Shown here: piece after piece, positions 41,309 to 49,725 of the stretch
Layout of the letters: every line of letters begins with the position of its first letter
How positions within the stretch are numbered: position 1 is the stretch's first letter
From: Hymenobacter puniceus
Lineage (GTDB): Bacteria > Bacteroidota > Bacteroidia > Cytophagales > Hymenobacteraceae
Length of the DNA: 64,000 bases
Direction of reading: 5' to 3'
NCBI RefSeq assembly: GCF_014333525.1
Contig: NZ_JACSCX010000003.1
Coordinates: 744,001 to 808,000 of the forward strand
Translations under genes and position numbers: made by a program
Notes under the pieces: model-generated
What the model was told of the DNA's origin: nothing
The model's input: only the letters and a program-made list of their open reading frames with translations
Database searches by the model: none

Positions 41309-42607
41309 TTGAACCTCATAGACGAACTGCGCTGGCGGGGCATGTTTCACGACATGATGCCTGGCACCGAGGAGCACCTGCTGAAGAACGCGCCCATCAC
41401 TGGCTACATCGGCTTCGACCCCACCGCGCCCTCCCTGCACATCGGCAACCTGGCCACCATCATGCTACTGGTGCACCTGCAGCGCGCCGGACACCGGCCC
41501 CTGGCCTTGGTAGGCGGCGCTACCGGCATGATTGGCGACCCCTCGGGCAAATCGGCGGAGCGTAACCTGCTCGATGAAGAGGCCCTGCGCCGCAACCAGG
41601 CCGGCATTCAGGCCCAGCTGGAGAAGTTTCTGGTGTTCGACGACTCGCCTACCGGGGCCCGCGTCGTGAACAACTACGACTGGTTCAAGGACTTCAACTT
41701 CCTGCAGTTTCTGCGCGAAGTGGGCAAGCACCTCACCGTGAACTACATGATGGCCAAGGACTCGGTGAAGCGCCGCATCGGCGGCAACGAGGAATCCGGC
41801 GCCGACGGCATCAGCTACACCGAGTTCAGCTACCAGCTGCTGCAGGGCTACGACTTCTACCACCTCTACAAAGAGTTGGGCACCACCCTGCAAATGGGCG
41901 CCTCTGACCAGTGGGGCAACATCACCACCGGCACCGAGCTGATCCGGCGCATGTCGGGCGGCGAGGGCAAGGCCTACGCCCTCACCGGCCAGCTCATCAC
42001 TAAGTCCGACGGCACCAAGTACGGCAAGAGCGAAACCGGCACCGTGTGGCTCGATGGCGCCATGACGAGCCCGTACCAGTTCTACCAGTTCTTCCTCAAC
42101 GCCGCCGACGCCGACGTGCCCCGCCTCATCCGCGTGTTCACGCTGCTGAGCCAGCCGGAAATTGAAGCCCTGGAAGCCGAGCACGCCGCTGCCCCGCACC
42201 TGCGCACCCTGCAGAAAGCCCTGGCCCAGGACGTGACCATCCGCGTGCACGGCCAGGCCGCCTACGAGGCGGCCGTGGCGGCCTCGCAGGTGCTGTTCGG
42301 CAACGGGGAGCTGAGCAGCCTCGACGAGGCTACGCTGCTCGACGTGTTTGCCGGTGTGCCCCACGTGGAGGTGCCCCGCGCCAGCCTCTCGGAGCACAAC
42401 GTCATCAGCCTGCTCAGCGACGCCACCAACGCCGTCATCTTCCCCTCCAAAGGCGAGGCCAAGAAGATGATTCAGGCCGGCGGCGTGAGTTTGAACCGCG
42501 CCAAGGCCACGCTGGAGCAGCAGGCCACCGAGCTGCCGCTGCTGCACGATAAGTACGTGGTAGCCCAAAAAGGCAAGAAGAACTACTACCTGATTAAGGT
42601 GGTGTAG
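41309..42607 (+). CDS. tyrS: Tyrosyl-tRNA synthetase
   Basis: TyrS charges tRNA-Tyr. The class I signatures are [14 protein letters not shown] (HIGH-type, about residue 38) and [13 protein letters not shown] (KMSKS-type, about 235). The [18 protein letters not shown] segment and the C-terminal S4-like RNA-binding domain ([18 protein letters not shown]) are also present. The start codon is TTG at 41309: the encoded N-terminus (M)[20 protein letters not shown] matches the family, and no in-frame ATG lies upstream; the next ATG would remove 11 residues. The length is 432 residues. Confidence 0.96.
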   Translation: MNLIDELRWRGMFHDMMPGTEEHLLKNAPITGYIGFDPTAPSLHIGNLATIMLLVHLQRAGHRPLALVGGATGMIGDPSGKSAERNLLDEEALRRNQAGIQAQLEKFLVFDDSPTGARVVNNYDWFKDFNFLQFLREVGKHLTVNYMMAKDSVKRRIGGNEESGADGISYTEFSYQLLQGYDFYHLYKELGTTLQMGASDQWGNITTGTELIRRMSGGEGKAYALTGQLITKSDGTKYGKSETGTVWLDGAMTSPYQFYQFFLNAADADVPRLIRVFTLLSQPEIEALEAEHAAAPHLRTLQKALAQDVTIRVHGQAAYEAAVAASQVLFGNGELSSLDEATLLDVFAGVPHVEVPRASLSEHNVISLLSDATNAVIFPSKGEAKKMIQAGGVSLNRAKATLEQQATELPLLHDKYVVAQKGKKNYYLIKVV

Positions 42608-42627
42608 CTTCTTTGACTTACGGCCAT

Positions 42628-42663
42628 AAAAAAGGCCTCACCGGACAGGTGAGGCCTTTTCTT
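42628..42663. terminator. Bidirectional terminator after tyrS
   Basis: AAAAGGCCTCACC and GGTGAGGCCTTTT form a perfect 13-bp stem between tyrS and the convergent H1-like gene, with A and T runs outside. Confidence 0.85.
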
Positions 42664-42724
42664 TTGCGTACTCCGCATCAGCAGCGGCGGCCGGGGTGAA
42701 GGCCGGAACGGTGCCGAAGCCGGA

Positions 42725-42994
42725 CTACTTCTTTTTGGCAGCCGGAGCAGCTTTCTTGGCAGCAGCCGGAGCCGCTTTCTTAGCAGCCGGAGCGGCTTTA
42801 GCAGCACCAGCAGCTGGAGCAGCGCTGTTTTTAGCGTTCTGAACCTCCGTACGGATGCTCTGGGCCATGTTCTTCAGTTCCTGCATGCCTTTGCGCACGC
42901 GGGTGCCAGCGGCCGAGTTGTTCTTGTCGTAGAACTTCTCGAAGTCACCTTCCAGGCCCATAACGAGGTCCTTGAGTTGGCTGAAATTGCTCAT
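42725..42994 (-). CDS. Histone H1-like protein
   Basis: The 89-residue protein has a helical N-terminal part (MSNFSQLKDLVMGLEGDFEK) and a tail of Ala-Lys-Pro words (KKAAPAAAKKAAPAAKKK) like the H1-like nucleoid proteins of Bacteroidota and Chlamydia. It probably binds DNA without strong sequence choice. The tail is encoded by short repeated DNA words, which may make its length variable. Confidence 0.88.
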   Translation of the reverse strand: MSNFSQLKDLVMGLEGDFEKFYDKNNSAAGTRVRKGMQELKNMAQSIRTEVQNAKNSAAPAAGAAKAAPAAKKAAPAAAKKAAPAAKKK

Positions 42995-43174
42995 GTGAGG
43001 GGGTTGTGTGGAGTGGAAAAAACAATTTAACTGGGCCTAATATACAGGGATTTCAAATACAAGCAAGTAGGCCACTTTTTTTCTTAAACGCGTTTCACGG
43101 CTCCCAGGGCCACTTTTTCGCAAAAAAAGTTTACTCCGCCTTCGCTTACCCAGCACACCTACCTCGGAATAATA

Positions 43175-43222
43175 CTAAATACAAAAGCCAGCCCCTTCGC
43201 AGAGACTGGCTTTTGTATTTAG
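43175..43222. terminator. 17-bp stem terminator
   Basis: CTAAATACAAAAGCCAG (43175-43191) and its exact complement (43206-43222) flank a 14-base loop, just after the stop of the oxoamine synthase gene on the minus strand. Confidence 0.8.
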
Positions 43223-43233
43223 CGAAGCCGAAA

Positions 43234-44484
43234 CTAGTTCTGCAGGCCCGCAGGTACTTCAGCTTTGGAATAAAGCCCTTTTGCGAGCTTCTCCTGTACC
43301 ACTTCGAAGGCTTTGATGGTCGTATCGACGTCTTCCAGTGTGTGTACTGCCGTCGGGATAATGCGCAGCATAATCACGCCTTTGGGCACCACCGGATATA
43401 CCACGATAGAGCAGAAAATGCCGTGATTCTCACGCAGATCGAAGGTTACCTGGGTGGCATCCGGAATCTGGCCCTCCAGCAGCACCGGCGTTACGGGCGA
43501 GGTGGTAGTGCCGATATTAAAGCCTTTCTCGCGCAAGCCACTCTGCAGCGCCCGCACAATGGTCCAGAGGTTTTCCTTCAGCTCGGGCTGGGTGCGTAGC
43601 AGCTCCAAACGCTTCAAAGCGCCCACCACAAGCGGCATGGGCAGGCTTTTAGCGAAAATCTGGCTGCGCATGTTGTAGCGCAAATATTCAATTACGTTCT
43701 CGGGGCCGGCTACGAAGGCGCCAATGCTGGCCATGCTCTTCGCAAACGTCGAAAAATAAAGATCAATACCATCCTGCACGCCCTGTTCTTCGCCCGTTCC
43801 GGCGCCGGTAGCGCCCATCGTGCCGAAGCCATGGGCATCATCCACGAACAGACGGAACTGAAATTTTTCCTTTAGCGCAATCACGCCGCGCAGGTCGCCC
43901 TGGTTGCCCGACATGCCAAAAACGCCCTCGGTAATCACGAGGATGCCGCCGCCGGTTTCATCGGTGAGGCGCTTGGCCCGCTCCAGTTGCTTCTCCAGGC
44001 TGCCCATGTCGTTGTGCGTGTACACAAACCGTTTGCCGGCGTGCAGGCGCACCCCATCAATGATGCAGGCGTGCGACTCGGCGTCGTATACAATCACGTC
44101 GTGGCGGTTTACCATGGCGTCGATAATGCTTACCACGCCCTGGTAGCCGAAGTTGAGCAGCATGCAGTCCGGCTTCATTACGAATTCGGCTAGCTCATTT
44201 TCCAGCTGCTCGTGCAGGTTGGAGTTGCCGCTCATCATGCGGGCGCCCATGGGCAGGGCCATGCCGTACTCGGCAGCCGCCTCGGCGTCGGCCTTGCGCA
44301 CCTCGGGGTGGTTGGCCAGGCCCAGGTAATTGTTCAGGCTCCAGGTGAGCACCTCCTTGCCGCGGAATATCATGCGGGGCTTGATTTCGCCTTCCAGTTT
44401 GGGGAACGTGAAATAGCCGTGCGCGTAGTGCGAGTGGCTGCCCAGCGGGCCGCGGTTGGCGGCAATCTTCTCAAATAGATCCAC
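43234..44484 (-). CDS. Alpha-oxoamine synthase family PLP enzyme
   Basis: Enzymes of this family join an amino acid with an acyl-CoA and lose CO2 (KBL, ALAS, BioF, serine palmitoyltransferase). Visible motifs are SLNNYLGLANHP (about 49), GARMMSGNSNLHEQLENELA, LNFGYQGVV, VYDAESHACIIDG and FVDDAHGFGTMG; the PLP lysine is expected in STFAKSMASIGAFVAG. The 416 residues are usual. The substrate cannot be read. In Bacteroidota such genes can make sphingolipid or sulfonolipid (capnine) precursors, or be threonine-pathway KBL. It is a single gene with two -7-like elements upstream (44552-44559 and 44570-44577, minus strand). Confidence 0.85.
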   Translation of the reverse strand: MDLFEKIAANRGPLGSHSHYAHGYFTFPKLEGEIKPRMIFRGKEVLTWSLNNYLGLANHPEVRKADAEAAAEYGMALPMGARMMSGNSNLHEQLENELAEFVMKPDCMLLNFGYQGVVSIIDAMVNRHDVIVYDAESHACIIDGVRLHAGKRFVYTHNDMGSLEKQLERAKRLTDETGGGILVITEGVFGMSGNQGDLRGVIALKEKFQFRLFVDDAHGFGTMGATGAGTGEEQGVQDGIDLYFSTFAKSMASIGAFVAGPENVIEYLRYNMRSQIFAKSLPMPLVVGALKRLELLRTQPELKENLWTIVRALQSGLREKGFNIGTTTSPVTPVLLEGQIPDATQVTFDLRENHGIFCSIVVYPVVPKGVIMLRIIPTAVHTLEDVDTTIKAFEVVQEKLAKGLYSKAEVPAGLQN

Positions 44485-44551
44485 GAGGGGACGGGTTAAT
44501 GTGAAAGGAAACGAGCGGCTGTCCGCGAAGGGCTAACCGCCGGGGAATGTA

Positions 44552-44577
44552 CAAAGTTATGGCAATCCGCAAAGGTA
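44552..44577 (-). promoter_or_regulatory. Two candidate -7 elements for the oxoamine synthase gene
   Basis: TAACTTTG (44552-44559) and TACCTTTG (44570-44577) are both full matches to TAnnTTTG on the minus strand, 68 and 86 bases before the ATG. Confidence 0.5.
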
Positions 44578-44619
44578 GCCCTCAGCAGGCAGGCTTCCAA
44601 CCATCTGCAAATTGGGCTA

Positions 44620-44745
44620 CGCGGTTTTACGGTCCGGCCGGAATGGCGTTTCTTTGGGTACTGAAAGGCATTCCGCCATGTTAAACGTCATGCAGAGCAT
44701 GTGGCGCATCAAGCCAGGGACGCAGCATGACGTTTCTTTACGCAA
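44620..44745. repeat. Inverted repeat around GGAATGGCGTTTCTTT / CATGACGTTTCTTT
   Basis: CGGAATGGCGTTTCTTTGGG, GGCATTCCGCC, AACGTCATGC and GCATGACGTTTCTTT form nested partial palindromes in the spacer before accC. The arms are less regular than in other spacers. Confidence 0.6.
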
Positions 44746-44779
44746 CTATTCCACTCCCACCCGCTCCACCTCTCTCCTG

Positions 44780-46294
44780 ATGAAGAAAATCACCAAGCTG
44801 CTCGTCGCCAACCGCGGCGAAATTGCGCTGCGCGTGTTGCGCTCGGCCAAGGAAATGGGCCTCCAGACCGTGGCCATTTACTCCGAAGCCGACCGCAACG
44901 CTTTGCACGTGCGCTACGCCGATGAGGCCGTGTGCGTGGGCCCACCCGCCAGCAAAGACAGCTACCTGCGCGGCGACAAAATTCTGGAAGTGTGCCGCCA
45001 GCTGGGCGTCGATGCTATCCATCCTGGCTATGGCTTCCTGAGCGAAAACGCCGAGTTTGCCCGTATGGTCACGGAGGCTGGGCTAATTTTCGTGGGGCCT
45101 TCGCCGGAAGCCATGAACGTGATGGGCGACAAGCTTTCGGCCAAACAGGCCGTGAAAGCCTACAACATCCCGCTGGTACCCGGCACCGACGAAGCCATCA
45201 GCGACGTGGAAGAAGCCAAGCGCATTGCCGCTACGGTGGGCTTCCCCATCCTGATTAAGGCCTCGGCCGGCGGCGGCGGTAAGGGCATGCGCATTGTCAA
45301 TTCGGCTGCAGATTTCGAGGAGCAGATGCAGCTGGCCATCAACGAAGCCACCTCGGCCTTCGGCGACGGCTCGGTTTTCATTGAGAAGTTCGTGACCGGC
45401 CCGCGCCACATCGAAATTCAGGTGCTAGGTGATGAGCACGGCAACATCGTGCACCTATTCGAGCGGGAGTGCTCGATTCAGCGCCGCCACCAGAAGGTGA
45501 TTGAGGAAGCGCCTTCGTCAGTGCTTACCCCGGAGCTGCGCGCCGAAATGGGCCGCTGCGCCGTGGATGTGGCCCGCGCCTGCAACTACACCGGTGCCGG
45601 CACAGTGGAGTTCCTGCTCGACGACCAGCGCAACTTTTACTTCCTGGAGATGAATACCCGCCTGCAGGTGGAGCACCCCGTCACCGAGCAAATCACCGGC
45701 CTCGACTTGGTGAAAGAGCAGATCAAAGTGGCCCAGGGGCTGCCCCTGGCTTTTAGCCAGGACGAGCTGAGCATCACCGGACACGCGCTGGAGCTGCGCG
45801 TGTACGCCGAAGACCCGCAGAACAACTTCCTGCCCGACATCGGGACGCTGACCACCTACGTGCGCCCCCAGGGCCCCGGCGTGCGCGTCGACGACGGCTT
45901 CGAGCAGGGCATGGAAATTCCTATCTACTACGACCCGATGATTGCCAAGCTCGTCACCTTCGGGGCCACCCGCGAGGAGGCCATTGCCCGGATGCTGCGC
46001 GCCATCGACGAGTACCAGATTACCGGCATTGAAACCACGCTGGGCTTCGGCCGCTACGTGCTGCAGCACCCGGCCTTCGTGAGCGGCAACTTCGACACCA
46101 ACTTCATTAAGGACCACTTCACGCCCGAGTCCTTGAAACCTGCCGCCCCGGACGAAGCTACCGCCAAGCTCGCCGCCGTGCTCACCGCTATGCTCCTGAC
46201 CGAGAAGAAACCCGGCGCTACTGCCGCTGCTTCAGCTGATACGCCGTCCGCTACCGGCTCAGCCTGGAAGCGGAACCGGCTGGGGGTGCGGTAA
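44780..46294 (+). CDS. accC: Acetyl-CoA carboxylase biotin carboxylase subunit
   Basis: AccC carboxylates biotin on its carrier protein with ATP and bicarbonate. The ATG at 44780 begins MKKITKLLVANRGEIALRVL. The ATP-grasp loop KASAGGGGKGMRIV (about residue 165), EKFVTGPRHIEIQVLGD and the EMNTRLQVEHPVTEQITG motif are all present. It has 504 residues, about 50 more than E. coli AccC. The tail (AWKRNRLGVR) is of the kind seen in acyl-CoA carboxylase versions of Bacteroidota. No accB lies nearby, so the partner is encoded elsewhere. An upstream in-frame ATG at 44612 would read through the repeat and is rejected. Confidence 0.94.
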   Translation: MKKITKLLVANRGEIALRVLRSAKEMGLQTVAIYSEADRNALHVRYADEAVCVGPPASKDSYLRGDKILEVCRQLGVDAIHPGYGFLSENAEFARMVTEAGLIFVGPSPEAMNVMGDKLSAKQAVKAYNIPLVPGTDEAISDVEEAKRIAATVGFPILIKASAGGGGKGMRIVNSAADFEEQMQLAINEATSAFGDGSVFIEKFVTGPRHIEIQVLGDEHGNIVHLFERECSIQRRHQKVIEEAPSSVLTPELRAEMGRCAVDVARACNYTGAGTVEFLLDDQRNFYFLEMNTRLQVEHPVTEQITGLDLVKEQIKVAQGLPLAFSQDELSITGHALELRVYAEDPQNNFLPDIGTLTTYVRPQGPGVRVDDGFEQGMEIPIYYDPMIAKLVTFGATREEAIARMLRAIDEYQITGIETTLGFGRYVLQHPAFVSGNFDTNFIKDHFTPESLKPAAPDEATAKLAAVLTAMLLTEKKPGATAAASADTPSATGSAWKRNRLGVR

Positions 46295-46313
46295 AAGGTA
46301 TGAAACTGGAAAA

Positions 46314-46347
46314 GCAAAATGCCCGGCTGACCAGTCGGGCATTTTGC
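46314..46347 (+). terminator. Intrinsic terminator after accC
   Basis: GCAAAATGCCCG and CGGGCATTTTGC form a perfect 12-bp stem followed by TTTGC. Confidence 0.85.
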
Positions 46348-46442
46348 TTTGCGTATATGTGCACCTGCTGCCTAGCCTGTTGCATAACGGGCGAGCTAAG
46401 CTGCCAGGCAGTATACATCCCTTGAGAAAGAATTTGCCGCCT

Positions 46443-47162
46443 CTAAATCAACTCTGTAATCTCGCGCACGCCCACCGGCCGCTGACGGGTGAAGCCCTCC
46501 CCGAATTCCACCCCTATCAGGTGGCCGAACTCACGGGCGCGGGCTTCCATAAACTTGCTGAACTCCTGACTGGAAAGGTAGGTCTGTGGCTGGTCGAGAC
46601 TGGGGTTGAAGAACTGGGTTTGGTAGGCTTGAATGGATTCCCATTTCTTTGCCCAGTGCGCCGTAATGTCTACTACAAAGTCAGATGGTAGCTGCCGGTC
46701 CTGGATGTAGTGGTACACCACACGGGGGCGCCAGGGCTGCTGGGGCTGGCCATCTTCGCCGAGGGTTTCAATCATGCGCAGCCCGCTCAGGAAGCAGGCA
46801 TCCGAGGCCAGTTGGGCACCCCGGCCGTGGTCGGGGTGGCGGTCCTGTATGGCGTTGCAGAGCACCACATCGGGCTGGTAGCGCCGTAAGGCTGCAATTA
46901 ATGGCAGTTGATGCTCCCGGTCGTTGCGAAAAAAGCCATCGGGCAGTCCCAGGTTTTCGCGGGCGCTCAACCCCAGAATACGGCTGGCGGCTTCGGCTTC
47001 CTGGGCGCGGGTGGCGGGGGTACCGCGCGTGCCCAACTCACCCCGGGTAAAATCGACGATGCCGATTTTCTTACCGGCCGCCGCCGCCGCCAGCAACGTG
47101 CCGGCCGCCGACATTTCCACATCATCGGGGTGCGCCCCAAAAGCCAGGATATCAAGTTTCAT
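46443..47162 (-). CDS. bshB1: Bacillithiol biosynthesis deacetylase BshB1
   Basis: BshB1 is the zinc-dependent LmbE-like deacetylase that removes the acetyl group from GlcNAc-malate in bacillithiol synthesis. The ATG at 47162 gives MKLDILAFGAHPDDVEMSAA with the metal-binding AHPDD; further motifs are FTRGELGTRGT and the second metal site DRHPDHGRGAQL. The 239 residues match the family. The gene implies that the cell uses bacillithiol as its low-molecular-weight thiol. The extra 8 residues from an ATG at 47186 are not conserved. Confidence 0.93.
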   Translation of the reverse strand: MKLDILAFGAHPDDVEMSAAGTLLAAAAAGKKIGIVDFTRGELGTRGTPATRAQEAEAASRILGLSARENLGLPDGFFRNDREHQLPLIAALRRYQPDVVLCNAIQDRHPDHGRGAQLASDACFLSGLRMIETLGEDGQPQQPWRPRVVYHYIQDRQLPSDFVVDITAHWAKKWESIQAYQTQFFNPSLDQPQTYLSSQEFSKFMEARAREFGHLIGVEFGEGFTRQRPVGVREITELI

Positions 47163-47260
47163 GTGATTGTAGTACGGGAAGAGCAAAAGACGAAAATAGC
47201 TGACTTCGTCAACGCGTGGTTGAACGCTGCCAGCTATTCCAGGTTTGCTGTTTGCTATGT

Positions 47261-48403
47261 TTACTTTATCCGCAGCACCCGGCCTACGCGCAGCACGGCC
47301 GTACCGCCATTCAGGCGCCGGATCTGGGCCTGCGACACGCCGTACTTATCGGCAATTTCCGAGAGCGTGTCGCCGCTGCGGATCTTGTGGCTGACGATGC
47401 GCCGGGCCTGGGTGGGTTTGCCGGCACTGCTGCTGGTACTGCGCGTAGCCGCGCCCGGTACGCTGCCGCCCCGGTACTTCAACGATTTGCTGTAGTAAGC
47501 GAACAGGCCCGAGGTAATCTGGAAATTGTCTTTCACCAACCGGTAATCCGGGAAGTCGTACATCTGCTCCGGGTCGATGGGATTACCTTCGTAACGGACC
47601 TCAAAGTGCAGATGCGAGCCGCTGCTGCGCCCCGTGCTACCACCACGCCCGATAATTTGCCCGGCCTTCACAAACGTACCCGGCGTGACCAAGGACTTCT
47701 GCATGTGCCCGTAAAGTGTTTCGATGCCGTTGTAATGGCGGATAAGAACGTAGTTGCCGTAGCCCGAACCGTCCCATTTCACGATGCGCACCACTCCATC
47801 GAAGGCCGCCTTCACGGAGTCGCCGGTTTCCAGGTCCAGGTCGACGCCGTAGTGCCAGCGGTAGCCCCGGAAGCCGAAGTCGGACGTCAAAGGCGTTTTC
47901 ACCAGCGGCATTTTAGCGAAGCGCTGGCGCTCGGGCTCGGTTAGCTTCAGATTCAACGTGTCGCGCAGCCGGCGGCCATCTACGCGGTATGGGTTAATGT
48001 TGTGCGTGTCCCAGATGGCGTAGTAGCCCGCCACTTTGATCCAGGAGGAGTCGATTTTCACTTCCTCCGACATCTCCACAATCTCCTGCCCGCCCTCATT
48101 GAGCGTGGTAGTATCCTCACTCACGATGGACAGTTTTTTGGCCGGGTTAAAGAAGATAGATTTGGCCGCGTCAGACCCTTCTTCAGGCAATTCCTCGGTT
48201 TGAATGAGAATGGTAGTATCCGGCCGCACGTAGCGAATGGTCGGGGACTTGATGCGGAAAAAGTCGCTCCGCTTGCCTGCGGAGCCGGCTTTCGCCTTGG
48301 GCGCCGGCGCTTTGCGCCGCTGGGCCAGCAGCTGGCCGGGCAAGCCAAGAAACAGCCCGATCAGTAGCAGCGGCAGCAGCCATGTTTTCAAAAAATGCAG
48401 CAA
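47261..48403 (-). CDS. M23 family metallopeptidase with LysM domain
   Basis: This exported cell-wall enzyme has 380 residues. A signal or membrane segment (LLPLLLIGLFLGLPGQLLAQ, up to residue 28) is followed by a variable region and the M23 domain (about 190-300): GYRWHYGVDLDLETGDSV with the first zinc ligands, and SGSHLHFEVRYEG with HLH. The C-terminal LysM domain (about 335-380, IVSHKIRSGDTLSEIADKYG) binds peptidoglycan. It probably cuts peptide cross-links or, if inactive, activates amidases. Confidence 0.93.
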   Translation of the reverse strand: MLHFLKTWLLPLLLIGLFLGLPGQLLAQRRKAPAPKAKAGSAGKRSDFFRIKSPTIRYVRPDTTILIQTEELPEEGSDAAKSIFFNPAKKLSIVSEDTTTLNEGGQEIVEMSEEVKIDSSWIKVAGYYAIWDTHNINPYRVDGRRLRDTLNLKLTEPERQRFAKMPLVKTPLTSDFGFRGYRWHYGVDLDLETGDSVKAAFDGVVRIVKWDGSGYGNYVLIRHYNGIETLYGHMQKSLVTPGTFVKAGQIIGRGGSTGRSSGSHLHFEVRYEGNPIDPEQMYDFPDYRLVKDNFQITSGLFAYYSKSLKYRGGSVPGAATRSTSSSAGKPTQARRIVSHKIRSGDTLSEIADKYGVSQAQIRRLNGGTAVLRVGRVLRIK

Positions 48404-48416
48404 GGGCGTTCAGTAA

Positions 48417-48537
48417 AAGGTGAAATTGCGAGGCTGTGAAGTTGTGAAATGATGATATTCCGGGTTTCAACGCCCAATGCACCCAATGTCTTGCATCAAG
48501 TGCAAATTCATTATTTCACAACTTCACAACGCCGCTG
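48417..48537. repeat. Inverted repeat, GTGAAGTTGTGAAAT family
   Basis: GTGAAGTTGTGAAATGATG on the left and CATTATTTCACAACTTCAC on the right are near-perfect complements between trxB and the M23 gene. Confidence 0.85.
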
Positions 48538-49485
48538 TTAATGGTCGCCCAGCGCGGCCAGGTACCGCTCGGCGTCGAGGGCAGCCATGCAGCCGGAGCC
48601 GGCGGCCGTTACGGCCTGGCGGTAGGTGAAGTCCTGCACGTCGCCGCAGGCAAACACGCCGTCCACGTTGGTTTTGGCCGTGCCGGGTATGGTTTTCAGG
48701 TAGCCCTGCTCGTCGTGGTGCAGATAGGGCTGGAAGATTTTCGAATTGGGCTCGTGCCCGATGGCCACGAAAAAGCCCTCAATGGCTAGGTCGCGGGTGG
48801 TGCCATCCAGCACGTTTTTTACCCGGGCCCCATCCACGGCGTGCTCGCCCAGAATTTCGTCGGTCACCGTGTTCCAGAGCACCTCAATCTTGGGGTTGTC
48901 GGTCACGCGCTTCTGCATGATTTTCGAGGCCCGCATCTCCCCTTTCCGCACAATCATGTACACCTTGTTGCACAGGTTGGCCAGGTAGGTAGCCTCCTCG
49001 GCCGCCGTGTCGCCGGCGCCCACAATGGCCACGTCCTTGCCACGGTAGAAAAACCCGTCGCACACGGCGCAGGCCGATACGCCCGAGCCGTTCAGGCGCT
49101 GCTCCGAGGGCAGCCCCAGCCACTTGGCCGAGGCCCCGGTGGCAATGATGATGGTATCGGCCGTCAGTTCCACCTTCTCATCCACGGTCACGCGGTGCGG
49201 GTGGCCCGAGAAGTCCACCGACGTGGCAATGCCGTAGCGGATGTCGGTGTCGAAGCGGGCGGCCTGCTTCTTAAGGTCCTCCATCATTTCCGGCCCCATG
49301 ATGCCGTCAGGATACCCGGGGAAGTTCTCGACGTCGTTGGTAATCGTGAGCTGGCCACCAGGCTGCAAACCCTGGTACATGACCGGCTTGAGGTTGGCGC
49401 GGGCCGCGTAAATAGCCGCCGTGTAGCCGGCCGGGCCGGAGCCAATAATCAGACACTTGATGTGTTCTGGGGTGGTAGTCGCCAT
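48538..49485 (-). CDS. trxB: Thioredoxin-disulfide reductase
   Basis: TrxB passes electrons from NADPH through FAD to thioredoxin. The ATG at 49485 gives 315 residues. Present are the FAD-binding IIGSGPAGYTAAIYAARA, the redox pair CAVC in GVSACAVCDGFFYRG, the NADPH loop VAIVGAGDTAAEEA, and C-terminal GVFACGDVQDFTYRQAVTAAGSG. The extra N-terminal codons of a longer reading (49551) run past the promoter element at 49541-49548 and are rejected. Confidence 0.95.
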   Translation of the reverse strand: MATTTPEHIKCLIIGSGPAGYTAAIYAARANLKPVMYQGLQPGGQLTITNDVENFPGYPDGIMGPEMMEDLKKQAARFDTDIRYGIATSVDFSGHPHRVTVDEKVELTADTIIIATGASAKWLGLPSEQRLNGSGVSACAVCDGFFYRGKDVAIVGAGDTAAEEATYLANLCNKVYMIVRKGEMRASKIMQKRVTDNPKIEVLWNTVTDEILGEHAVDGARVKNVLDGTTRDLAIEGFFVAIGHEPNSKIFQPYLHHDEQGYLKTIPGTAKTNVDGVFACGDVQDFTYRQAVTAAGSGCMAALDAERYLAALGDH

Positions 49486-49540
49486 ACAGAAAAAATGACG
49501 TAAGCAGCAGCTTGCGCCGTGAAGGGTTGAAGTTGGGATG

Positions 49541-49548
49541 CAAAAGTA
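49541..49548 (-). promoter_or_regulatory. Predicted -7 element of trxB
   Basis: TACTTTTG on the minus strand lies 56 bases before the trxB ATG. The 10-base context CAAAAGTACA is shared with the his promoter. Confidence 0.55.
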
Positions 49549-49675
49549 CACGCGTCCCGGGTTTTCGTCCGGCGCAACTCCGTACTGCCGAAAATTAGGC
49601 CAAATCCGTAGCCGGCCACTTTGTCCGAAATGCCGAGAAAGCAGGATAATACAGAGGGCACCACCGTATAGTCAA

Positions 49676-49706
49676 CAAAAAACCCCAACCAAAGGCCAGG
49701 GTTTTC
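49676..49706 (-). terminator. Possible terminator after the sigma factor gene
   Basis: On the minus strand AAAACCC and GGGTTTT form a stem followed by more T, about 20 bases after the sigma-factor stop. Confidence 0.5.
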
Positions 49707-49725
49707 TGCGACGGGGCGGAAAAAT

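Noticed and set aside
44612-44779. Upstream extension of accC
   Set aside because: The added residues come from a repeat-filled spacer and do not fit the AccC N-terminus.
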